Below, piece by piece: positions 1-6,414 of a stretch of DNA of 12,670 nucleotides. This DNA is from JBBSEZ01 sp038239195 (GTDB taxonomy: Bacteria; Planctomycetota; Planctomycetia; Gemmatales; Gemmataceae): NCBI GenBank assembly GCA_038239195.1, contig JBBSEZ010000297.1, forward strand, positions 1-12,670, written 5' to 3'. Within the stretch, counting starts at the first letter, position 1. The number at the start of each line of letters is the position of its first letter. The notes beneath the pieces were generated by a model that was not told the DNA's origin, did not search any database, and saw only the letters and a program-made list of their open reading frames with translations. Made by a program: the position numbers and the translations under genes.

Positions 1-78
1 CTTGTGGAACTCGCCGAGCCTCGACACCAGCTCCGGCTGTGTCAGGATCGGTTGGTTGCGGAACGGCGCTTCCGGCAT
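1..78 (-). CDS. Start of an unrecognised protein, cut by window edge
   Basis: An ATG at 78-76 opens a reading frame that runs off the left edge with no stop in 26 codons (begins MPEAPFRNQPILTQPELV). Nearly every codon ends in G or C, as in the true genes here, which supports real coding. A weak purine-rich stretch (GAGAACAGG) lies just before the ATG. The fragment is too short to assign a family. The 274 bases between this start and the next gene contain the poly-G/poly-C tract, so whether this gene really neighbours the genes to its right is uncertain. Confidence 0.5.
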   Translation of the reverse strand, partial: MPEAPFRNQPILTQPELVSRLGEFHK

Positions 79-352
79 GGGCCTGTTCTCTGCGCTTGCT
101 GGCGATGCGTCTCGTTCGAGCCGCTGATCGCGTTCGCGCGACAGTGTACCCCGGCACCAGGCGGAATCAGCGCCCGCTGAGTCGATGGTGCCGCGCGAGC
201 CCATCCTGCTCACTCCCGCATGCGCGCCCCCTACCCCTCACGTGCACGTCAGAGTAAGATGCGGCGGCGGGGGGGGGGGGGGGGGGGCCCGCCCGCCCCC
301 CCCCCCCCCCCCCCCCGACGAAGGGGGGTGAGACAACGGCTGCGTGGGGCCG
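79..352. other. Gap with no supported gene, holding the G/C homopolymer tract
   Basis: I see no convincing gene, RNA or promoter here. The short open frames on either strand lack family resemblance. The only notable content is the homopolymer tract at 269-316, listed separately. Confidence 0.6.
269..316. repeat. Poly-G (19) / poly-C (21) palindromic tract
   Basis: Nineteen consecutive G (269-287) are followed by CCCGCCCG and then twenty-one consecutive C (296-316). The halves are complementary, so the tract is a near-perfect palindrome of homopolymers. If real it could form a very stable hairpin or quadruplex structures. An equally likely reading is an artefact: read ends padded with false G, met by reverse-complement reads padded with C, joining two unrelated contig ends. 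Confidence 0.85.
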
Positions 353-806
353 CTACGGCGTCGCGGGGAAGCCGTGGCAACTGTCGTAGGCCTTGTTGAT
401 CCGGGCGGCGGAGGCCTGGACGGCCTTGGGGTCGGCGGCCTTGACGGCGTCGAGGAAGTCCTTCGACGCCTTCTTCAGGTTCGCAACGTCCCGCTCCCAT
501 TCCGCCTTGCCCCGCCCGGCCGCGCGCTTCTTCGGCGCGTAGCCTTGCACCACCTCGGCCACGACCAGGTTGACGTGGCCCACGCGCAGCAGCTCGGCCG
601 ATTCCCCCTTGAGCGCCGCCGCGCTGAGCGAGCGCTCGCCCAGCTCGAGGAGCCTGGCCTCGAGGGGCTCGGCCCGCGGCCCGAAGCCGAGGCCGCCCCG
701 GGAGCGGGGCCCGTACACGCGCATGAGCACGTGTACGCCCGCGTACTTCTTCTGGAGCGCGGCCGCCTTCTTCGCGACGTCCTTGCCGTCCTGGGACTCG
801 CGGGCC
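353..806 (-). pseudogene. 3' fragment of a cytochrome c-like protein with damaged haem motif
   Basis: This is the downstream part of a 269-codon frame ending in TAG at 355-353. From about residue 119 the sequence changes character from HsdR-like to an alanine/lysine-rich helical protein. Near the end it has a helix (KKASKDFLDAVKAADPKAV) leading into YDSCHGF. That layout, helices followed by a terminal CxxCH, is what I expect of small helical periplasmic cytochrome c proteins; the family call is an inference. Here the first cysteine of CxxCH is tyrosine (TAC at 388-386), one base from TGC, so covalent haem attachment would be impaired. No signal peptide or own start is visible, because the 5' part has been replaced by hsdR sequence. 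It is probably a dead fragment, though it could be translated as the tail of the fusion frame. Confidence 0.55.
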
Positions 807-1153
807 AGTAGAGGGCCTGCGTTTTCGGGTTCAGGCCGGTCGCCGGGCGGAAGAAGGCGAGTGAGCTTCACGCCGCGATCCGTGACCCCGTGGCGCAGGC
901 AATCCAGCATGCCCCGCTGGTCGAGGTCGCGGGGGATGGTGCCAACCACCTTGGCTTCGACCTCCCCGCCATAGATCGCGACCAGCCGCCCCCACTCCTT
1001 CGGCTGGCTCGTCTGGAGGAAGCGGACCAGCGTGGACGGGGCCAGGGCGAACTTGGCGTCGAACTCAGCGGGATCGGCAGCGACGTAGCCGCCGGCGAGC
1101 AGGTGGGCCGTCACCGCGTTCTCGAAGCCCTTCTCGGTGTGGTCGGTGGGCAT
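805..1153 (-). pseudogene. hsdR: Type I restriction enzyme R subunit, N-terminal remnant
   Basis: HsdR is the ATP-dependent translocase and nuclease subunit of type I restriction systems, usually about 800-1100 aa. Only about 115 codons remain. The start is probably ATG at 1153 (MPTDHTEKGFENAV), the usual HsdR opening; an in-frame GTG nine bases upstream is an alternative. The HsdR N-terminal pattern continues through LVRFLQTSQPKEW and GMLDCLRHGVTDRGVKL. After GVKLT (about 861) the recognisable family sequence moves to another frame: AFFRPATGLNPKTQALYW, read from 858 to 805. A one-base gain or two-base loss has therefore occurred near 859-865. Homology stops at about 805, where the cytochrome-like fragment begins. 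No helicase motifs or nuclease core are present. It lies downstream of the AlbA_2 gene, the position hsdR takes at the end of type I operons. Confidence 0.8.
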
Positions 1154-1171
1154 GATTCTCACTCGCTTGTC

Positions 1172-1320
1172 TGGGATTGTCTAAACGCTTTCCGAACCGC
1201 CGCCGCTCTAGACAATCGCAAAGTCTTGTTGTCACGATGGTTACGCATCCATGCCCGTTTTGATTCGTCTAGACCCAGGGGTTAGCCCCCTACTTCGGGT
1301 GCCGGCTTAGACAATTCCCA
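1172..1320. repeat. Inverted-repeat cluster built on TTGTCTA
   Basis: TGGGATTGTCTAA (1172-1184) and TTAGACAATTCCCA (1307-1320) are inverted copies differing by one extra base. Between them, TAGACAATC (1209-1217) forms a perfect 9-bp inverted repeat with GATTGTCTA (1175-1183), and the palindrome GTCTAGAC sits at 1267-1274. So four related sites occur in 149 bases covering the gap before hsdR and the last codons of the AlbA_2 gene. They may be operator sites for the hsdR remnant or ends of a tiny non-autonomous element. No flanking target duplication is evident. Confidence 0.55.
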
Positions 1321-2980
1321 GGCGGCTCTCTTCGTACCCCCGGTGGTCTTCTGGATGGTCCCCTCCCGCCGCATCTCTTGCAGCAGGTTCTTCACGAAGT
1401 CCCGCTTCTGCTGCTCGTCCAAGACGGTCGGGAGCATCGGGAAGAGCAACTCCTCGAACTTCTTGCGGACGGCGTTGCCGAACTGCTTCAGGTACTCCAC
1501 GACCTTCCGCTTGCAGTCGTCCTTGTCGCTGCCTCGGCTGTGGATGTAGTCCGCTTCCTGCCCGGTTACGATGGCGACGGCTGCGGAGATGATCGGCGCG
1601 GCTTTCCTACCCTCGATCAACCCACGACGCTTCAGGGACCGGAAGGCGTCCTCCGCGATGGGCTGCCGCTTCTGCACCTTGTCGAGGACGATGACGTCGA
1701 CCAGATCGAGGTCCGTCCGCGCGATCAGCATCCGCGTGAACCGCTCATCGAGGATCTTCCCGATGATCCGCACCTTGACCCGCTTGATGTCCGACAGGTC
1801 GTAGTCCGGCATGGGCAGAAAGCGCTCCTTCTGCTTGCGGAACATCCGCTTGATGCCGCTGCCGATGGTGTCGATCATGTTCAGGTTCACCATCGCCTCG
1901 GCCAGGAGCCGATTCCGGTACGTCTCTTCCGGGGCGTCCCGTTCGATGACGTTCTCGACTGTCCCCGGAATGAAGCTCCCCAGGTTGGTGAACAACAACG
2001 AGTCGTCTTCCTCGACCACGTTGATCTGACCGCCCTGGGTGTAGTCCTGATGGGCGATGCAGTTGTGCAACGCCTCGCGGAAGACCCAGTCGTCGTATTT
2101 GGAGATCTCGCGGGGGAAGAGGGTATCGCCGCCCAAGGCCCGCAAGGTGAGGTTGCGGACCTTCTTGTAGACCTCATCGACGTTGAGCAGGAACGGCGGG
2201 TTGAAGTGGGCGTAGTCCTGCTCGATCCCCTGATTGTCCTTCAGAATCCACGTCACCCGCGCCACCGCCGGGGAGAGGAAGTGAACCGACTCTTCCTTGC
2301 CCAGGAGGATGATCGCGGCGCGGGTGATCTGACTGTTGCTCGTTACCTTCGCCTTGTTCATGAACGTCAGATCGTCCCAGCCATCGACTTCGCTGGTGAG
2401 CTTCGCGTGCTTCTCCTTGTACTTCTGGCGAGCAGAGGCGAGAGCGCGGGGATCGAGGTCCGCGAGGGTCGCACCAGAGCAGATCTGAGCGGACCAGTCC
2501 GGCTGCGGGTCAGACAGAAGCCGCCAGAGTTCGCGTTCCTTTTCCCAGTAGTCCTTCAACGGCTTCTTGTGGCTACCGACGCGGATGTACTCGACGTTTT
2601 GGAAGGCGACAGGCTTGTGGTTGGCAGCCTGGACTTGGAACATGACGATGGGCGCGGTCCCGGCGGTGAACTCGAAGATGGTGAAGTCGATGCGAGGGGA
2701 GAGGAGGCGGCCGAGCCACGGCTCCAGGTCCTCTATTGCCCTTGCCCTTCCTGGTGCGCGGCTTGAACGTCGTGCCAAGGATGTTGTGGGTGCCGTTCTC
2801 GATGGCCCAGACGATGTAGCCGAAGGGCTGTCGGTGCAACGCCGCCGAGTTCGAGAGCGCGGAGAGGTACTCGCCGATCTCTTCGGGGTTGTCGTTGTTG
2901 TGCTTGAGCTCGACCCACTCGGTTTCGCCGGGCAGGGCGCGTAGTTCGTTTAGCTTGGCTTGTAGCTGCACGGGGGTCAC
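1282..2980 (-). pseudogene. AlbA_2 / HATPase_c_4 ATP-binding protein, split by one frameshift
   Basis: Proteins of this type (Schlafen AlbA_2 domain plus RecG-like ATP-binding C-terminus, often labelled putative transcriptional regulator) are common in defence and restriction loci; their biochemical role is poorly defined. The first frame begins at GTG 2980-2978, which overlaps the preceding stop as GTGA and has GGGAGGG about 9 bases upstream. It carries the AlbA_2 part (TEWVELKHNNDNPEEIGEYL, then FGYIVWAIENGTH and GTTFKP). The family pattern then continues in a second frame from EDLEPWLGRLLSPRIDF, through YIRVGSHKKPLKDYWEKE, to the GHKL-type ATP site (FREALHNCIAHQDYTQGG, TNLGSF, IGSGIKRMF) and a C-terminal winged-helix-like tail. 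Removing the A opposite base 2734 restores GN-EDL and gives one protein of about 565 aa. Both halves are otherwise well preserved, so a sequencing error, a recent mutation or recoding are all possible. It ends at TAA 1284-1282. Confidence 0.8.
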
Positions 2981-3180
2981 GGTGTTCCCTCCCGCCACGA
3001 TTGGCTTGCCGCGATCACCTCTTCCGGCGTCATGCGAACCAACTGACCGTCTTTCCAGCCAACGACGGAGCGCCCCAACCGGGCATGCGTCAGCACGGCC
3101 TCCCGCACCGCGCGCCGGATGGCCGCTTCATGCGCTGCGACGTCGATGCCGTTGCCCGGGGCGTTGTTCGGCTCGGTCAT
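2977..3180 (-). CDS. 67-aa companion protein of the zeta-like kinase
   Basis: A short soluble protein starting MTEPNNAPGNGIDVAAHEAA. It has a helical middle (IRRAVREAVLTHARLG) and a C-terminal patch RSVVGWKDGQLVRMTPEEV that resembles a small beta hairpin. I recognise this layout (helix, then a short strand motif with WKDG and PEE) from hypothetical proteins found beside zeta-type kinases, but it has no named function that I know. The ATG at 3180-3178 overlaps the kinase stop as ATGA and follows GAGAGGAG. Its own TGA overlaps the next gene's GTG start as GTGA. Tight coupling to a probable toxin makes an antitoxin or accessory role plausible, but this is inferred from position only. An upstream in-frame start at about 3210 would extend it into the kinase gene and is less likely. 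Confidence 0.75.
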   Translation of the reverse strand: MTEPNNAPGNGIDVAAHEAAIRRAVREAVLTHARLGRSVVGWKDGQLVRMTPEEVIAASQSWREGTP

Positions 3181-3767
3181 GATTCGATGCTCCTCTCGAT
3201 AGCCAACCAAAGCGGACCATCCCGAACGTCTAGCGCCTGATCGCGTTCTCCCCCGGCAACCAGAAGCGAGTTGCCCGGCTCACTGTTATCGTACACTTCC
3301 CAATAATCCGCAAGCGGACGGTACAGCGTCAGAAAGTTCCTCACCGAACGGGGATAGCGTTGCCGCAAGGTCGCTTCCGGCACATCGTGACCGCCGGAGG
3401 CGACCCGCGCCGCGACGCGCTGGAGGGAGAGCTCCACGCTTGCCAGCCAGAAATAGAACAGCTCGACCCGATAGCCTGCCTGCCGCAACTCTTTCAGGAA
3501 CGCGGCATAGGTGCGTCCGGCCAGCGTCGTCTCGAACGCGAACGCCGCGCCCCGGTGCGCCAGTTCCCGCAACCGCTCCAACATGATCCGACTGGCTTCT
3601 ACGGTGACGGTTTCCGGGTCGAACCCCGATAGCCCCTGGGCGATTTGATCGGCATTGACGAACGTTAGAACGCCGAGCGTGTCCGCCAGCAAGGCCCGCG
3701 ACGCGGTCGTCTTCCCTGCGCCGTTGCAGCCACCCAACATCACGACGCGGCGCGTTGCTCCGTTCAT
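3177..3767 (-). CDS. Zeta-toxin-like P-loop kinase
   Basis: Predicted 196-aa nucleotide kinase of the zeta toxin-like group (COG4185 type). Canonical zeta toxins phosphorylate UDP-N-acetylglucosamine and so block wall synthesis; the substrate of this branch is not established. The start is ATG 3767-3765, preceded by a strong AGGAGGTG, and it overlaps the upstream hsdS tail as ATGA. Walker A is GGCNGAGKTT (residues 12-21). NADQIAQGL follows, then FAFETTLAGRTY, the FYFWL strand, and the arginine-rich lid RVAARVASGGHDVPEATL with RQRYPRSVRNF, which are family landmarks. The C-terminus ends in LAIERSIES. No signal peptide or membrane segment is seen, so it is cytoplasmic. Length and all motifs look intact, unlike the restriction genes around it. 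The open frame extends upstream to about 4013, but that part overlaps the hsdS tail and lacks family character. Confidence 0.88.
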   Translation of the reverse strand: MNGATRRVVMLGGCNGAGKTTASRALLADTLGVLTFVNADQIAQGLSGFDPETVTVEASRIMLERLRELAHRGAAFAFETTLAGRTYAAFLKELRQAGYRVELFYFWLASVELSLQRVAARVASGGHDVPEATLRQRYPRSVRNFLTLYRPLADYWEVYDNSEPGNSLLVAGGERDQALDVRDGPLWLAIERSIES

Positions 3768-3900
3768 GGCGCCACCTCCTGCGGGAGCGCGAGCTTGCCC
3801 GTCACCGCTGCCGAGATCAACGCTTGGCGGTACTCGCGGAGCTTGGTGATCTGGGCAGCGTTCAGGCGGATCACCCCGTCGATGCGGCTCGTCGAGAGGG
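3764..3900 (-). pseudogene. hsdS: Type I restriction specificity subunit, C-terminal tail only
   Basis: The last ~40 codons read RIDGVIRLNAAQITKLREYR then QALISAAVTGKLALP, the hallmark C-terminal coiled-coil end of HsdS, the DNA-recognition subunit of type I restriction-modification enzymes (normally about 400-450 aa). The stop TGA (3766-3764) overlaps the kinase start as ATGA. Upstream of about 3890 this frame loses family resemblance. In another frame LDE is visible just before SRID, so a further frame break near 3888 is possible. Both target-recognition domains are missing, so it cannot function. The left limit given is approximate. Confidence 0.75.
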
Positions 3901-4096
3901 CAAGCCGACCGGCGAGGGCGCTCCATCGGGGGCTCGGACGCGCCCGACGGAGGAGGTGATTGACAGGAATGGTGGAAGCAAGCGGCATCGGGGCGGAAAT
4001 GCTCCCCAGGCAACAGGGCGACGTGACGCCTTCCCTTCCTCCGGGGCGCCTGCGTCTCGGCCTCATCGCGATGGGAACGTGCGTGAAACGCGAAAA

Positions 4097-4168
4097 AGCC
4101 GCCTCAGGGGGTTGAACCCTGGACCTACGCTTTACGAAAGCGTCGCTCTACCACTGAGCTAAGGCGGC
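4097..4168 (-). tRNA. tRNA-Thr (anticodon CGU)
   Basis: On the minus strand the sequence folds as a standard cloverleaf. The acceptor GCCGCCT (4168-4162) pairs perfectly with AGGCGGC (4104-4098). The D arm is GCTC/GAGC, the anticodon stem ACGCT/AGCGT with loop TTCGTAA, the variable loop has five bases, and the T arm CAGGG/CCCTG has loop TTCAACC. The anticodon CGT reads ACG, threonine. The discriminator base is U, and CCA is not encoded. Five T (4097-4093, counting the discriminator) follow the acceptor stem. The 3' end points at the accessory block to its left. Confidence 0.95.
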
Positions 4169-4250
4169 GCTCGCCGCGATCGGCCTCACTCTCTCGCCAG
4201 GGCAGGCCCATCGCGAAAGCGCCGGTCGAACGTCGAGCTTCATCGGCAAT

Positions 4251-4270
4251 GGGGATCGTCTCCGATCCCC
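4251..4270. terminator. Perfect 8-bp hairpin between the tRNA and the coiled-coil gene
   Basis: GGGGATCG (4251-4258), loop TCTC, CGATCCCC (4263-4270). It lies 53 bases past the stop of the minus-strand 545-aa gene and may end that transcript or protect its 3' end. There is no following T run, so it is not a classical intrinsic terminator. Confidence 0.4.
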
Positions 4271-4279
4271 ACGCCTTGC

Positions 4280-4308
4280 ATGGTACGCAATCTTTTTCGC
4301 CCTGGCAA
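4280..4308 (-). promoter_or_regulatory. Candidate sigma-70-type promoter for tRNA-Thr
   Basis: On the minus strand TTGCCA (4308-4303) is separated by exactly 17 bases from TACCAT (4285-4280), matching 5/6 and 4/6 of the consensus. Transcription would begin near 4273, about 105 bases before the tRNA, and the leader would start with the 4251-4270 hairpin. Confidence 0.4.
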
Positions 4309-4322
4309 CAGCGCTTCGGCGC

Positions 4323-5960
4323 CTACCCGCCCGGGCGACCCAGCCCGCCCCCGCCCACCGGCGGACGCGCCTCGCCGACCGGCCGGCCTTCTCCGCCGCG
4401 CCCCGAGGGCGCAATGCCCGTCGCCTGCATGTAGCGGTCGAGGTCGATCATCGGCACGTTGAGGTTCCGCGCCTGCGTCTTGAGCGCCGTCATCGCCTTC
4501 GTCGCCTCGGCCACGAACTTCGTGTCGCGCGCCTTCGGGTGCCGCGTCCCCTCGATCCCGTTGCCCACGATCAGGTAGTCCGTCTTCGCCGTGATGCCCT
4601 TGCCCTTCACCTTCAGCGTGTCCATGTCCAGGTACGCATCGACCTGAATCCCCTGCCGCCGCAGGCCGCGCATGAACTCGCTCGTCCCGTCCGTGCCATC
4701 GCCCGCCACGTCGATCAGGCCCACGATCGCCACGCGCTTCCGCTCCGTCGGGTCCCACACCGCGTTGAAGAGCCGGTCTCCCTTGCGGATCGGGTCCGCC
4801 TTCGCGTCCTTTTCCGAGGTCACCAGCGCCAGCGCCAGGTTCGGCTTCACGACGCGCACCACCTCGATCGTACCGCGCGGCGTCGGCGACAGCCGGCCGC
4901 TCGGCTCCACCGGGTGGACGCTGAACGTCAACTGCGGCATCACCCGCTGGTTCTCGCCCAGGTTGATGTACGCGTAGGTCAGCGGTCGCTGCACCGTCCC
5001 CAGCCGCTCCACCGAGACCACCTTCCAGTCCTTGTTCCAGGTCTTCAACTTCTCGGTCGCCTTCGCGCTTTGCAGCTCCGTGTCCTCCGCGCCGCCTTCC
5101 GACCTCAACCTGTCTTTCAACGACCTGTTCGCCACCATCAGACGGTTCACCTCGTCGTTGCGGTTCTTGCTCTCCACCGTCTTGGCGGTCAGGTCCTTCT
5201 TGAACTTGTCGCGGTCCTTCTCCGCCGCCGCGAGCTTGGCCTCGGCCTCGGCCTTCTGCTGCCTCACCTCCGTCAACGTCTTGCCGGACTCCACCAGGGT
5301 GGCGCGGACCCTCGTCAGGGCCTCCTCGTACTCCGTCCGGTGCTTCGTGACGATGCCGTCCTTGTCGTTGATGCGTTTGATCGCGTCGCCGAACTCCTTC
5401 CGGGCGTCGTCGGCTTCCTTCCGGGCGTCGGCGGCCACCTTTGTCTCGGCGGCCTTCTCCTTCGCCAACGTCCCCAGCCGTTTCTCCACGTCGAGGTAGG
5501 CGTTGTCCTGGTTCTTCAAGCGCATCCGCCAGGTGAGCGGCGGGGCCTCCTCCTTGGTCGCGTCCCAGCCCAGGCCGTCCTCCTTCTTGAGCTCCGCCAG
5601 GTACGCCTGCGTTTCCTTGACCGACTCCTTGTCTTGTTCCTGCTTCAGCGCCGTCACGAGGATCAGCCGGTTGGCGTCCAGGTCCGCCTTCTGCCGGGCC
5701 ACTTCCTTCATGTCGAGCGCCTTGGGCGGCTCGGTCATGTAGGCGCGGTACACGTCCCCGCGCAACTTGTACCAGTTGCGCTCGGCCTTGGTGCGCTCGG
5801 CATCCACGACGGCGTCCTTGGCCTTCTTCTCCAGGGCGGTCTGCTCCGCGAACCCATAGTAGGTCGCGACGCCCAGGCCGATCGTTGACAGGATGAAGAA
5901 CACCAGCGTGATCACCAGGCCGGGGCTCGATCCACCGCCGCCGCGCTTCTTGGCCGCCAT
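4323..5960 (-). CDS. Membrane-anchored coiled-coil protein with BRCT-like C-terminal region
   Basis: A 545-aa protein of unknown function. The start is ATG 5960-5958 (MAAKKRGGGGSSPG), with GTGAGG about 10 bases upstream. The open frame continues upstream without family character, so I reject a longer form. Residues 15-37 (LVITLVFFILSTIGLGVATY...) form one membrane anchor after a basic N-terminus. Residues about 38-290 are charged and alanine-rich with repeated KEADDARKE-like patterns, a long coiled coil. A beta-rich segment follows (about 300-400). Residues 410-515 run VAIVGLIDVA, a helix ending RRQGIQVDAYLD, TDYLIVGNGI, a second helix, and NVPMIDLDRYMQATG; this order of strands and helices resembles a BRCT domain. 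The last 30 residues are glycine/proline-rich. Topology by inference: short inside N-terminus with the rest outside, or the reverse. It is divergent from polA and has its own candidate promoter. Confidence 0.85.
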   Translation of the reverse strand: MAAKKRGGGGSSPGLVITLVFFILSTIGLGVATYYGFAEQTALEKKAKDAVVDAERTKAERNWYKLRGDVYRAYMTEPPKALDMKEVARQKADLDANRLILVTALKQEQDKESVKETQAYLAELKKEDGLGWDATKEEAPPLTWRMRLKNQDNAYLDVEKRLGTLAKEKAAETKVAADARKEADDARKEFGDAIKRINDKDGIVTKHRTEYEEALTRVRATLVESGKTLTEVRQQKAEAEAKLAAAEKDRDKFKKDLTAKTVESKNRNDEVNRLMVANRSLKDRLRSEGGAEDTELQSAKATEKLKTWNKDWKVVSVERLGTVQRPLTYAYINLGENQRVMPQLTFSVHPVEPSGRLSPTPRGTIEVVRVVKPNLALALVTSEKDAKADPIRKGDRLFNAVWDPTERKRVAIVGLIDVAGDGTDGTSEFMRGLRRQGIQVDAYLDMDTLKVKGKGITAKTDYLIVGNGIEGTRHPKARDTKFVAEATKAMTALKTQARNLNVPMIDLDRYMQATGIAPSGRGGEGRPVGEARPPVGGGGLGRPGG

Positions 5961-6063
5961 CGAGGAAACCTCACGAGTTCGAGGAGTTGCAATCGTGACA
6001 GGGCCAACCCGAGGCCGCGACGCCCGCCCGAATGGCCCGGCGCTCAGCCTCCCTCCATCCTCC

Positions 6064-6091
6064 ACTCTAAAGGATACGGGGCGCCTGTCAA
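6064..6091 (-). promoter_or_regulatory. Candidate promoter for the coiled-coil gene
   Basis: On the minus strand a perfect TTGACA (6091-6086) is followed after 16 bases by TAGAGT (6069-6064), 4/6 of the -10 consensus. It lies about 100 bases before the ATG at 5960. A 6-bp inverted repeat, GTCAAT-CGA-ATTGAC (6087-6101), overlaps the -35 box and could be a repressor site. Confidence 0.5.
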
Positions 6092-6191
6092 TCGAATTGA
6101 CGGGGCAAGATCGGGAACGGGGCGACCTTGCAGAGGACGTGACGGTTGTAGCGGGTGAGCCGGGGGCGCTGCTCGCCCCCTCGAATAGCCC

Positions 6192-6220
6192 TTGACAGGC
6201 CGGAAGGCCGACCTTAAACT
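6192..6220 (+). promoter_or_regulatory. Candidate promoter for polA
   Basis: A perfect TTGACA (6192-6197) with exact 17-base spacing to TAAACT (6215-6220), 4/6 of the -10 consensus. Transcription would start near 6227, leaving a leader of about 375 bases before the polA ATG. The long distance allows an RNA element or small RNA between. Confidence 0.55.
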
Positions 6221-6222
6221 TT

Positions 6223-6295
6223 CGAGTAGGTAAGATACGCAGCCTGCCGTGTTCACGTCCTGTTCCCAGCTTCTTTCCGATGCTCTTCCTACTCG
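6223..6295 (+). promoter_or_regulatory. Long-range inverted repeat at the start of the polA leader
   Basis: CGAGTAGG-T-AAGA (6223-6235) pairs with TCTTCCTACTCG (6284-6295): twelve base pairs with one bulged base, closing a 48-base internal segment. It begins just past the -10 box of the plus-strand promoter, so the first 70 bases of the transcript would be enclosed by this stem. I do not recognise a known RNA family. Confidence 0.45.
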
Positions 6296-6414
6296 TGTGA
6301 GGGAATGGTCGGGCCCGAGCTCTGTTTGCTTCCACAACCAGGCAACGCGCTCGCGCTCGCCCCGGATTGAATCGGTCCTGGCATTCTTCGCGGCCTCGTT
6401 GCGATCGGGAGGGG

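Noticed and set aside
269..316. Treating the G/C tract as a terminator or designed regulatory hairpin
   Set aside because: Pure homopolymers of about 20 bases on both arms are better explained by an assembly artefact or slippage than by a selected terminator.
3768..4013. N-terminal extension of the zeta-like kinase to 278 aa
   Set aside because: It overlaps the hsdS tail, has no kinase-like sequence, and the start at 3767 has a near-ideal ribosome binding site.
4539..5888. 449-codon plus-strand frame opposite the coiled-coil gene
   Set aside because: It is low-complexity leucine/arginine/histidine-rich sequence produced by the lysine/glutamate-rich coiled coil on the other strand.
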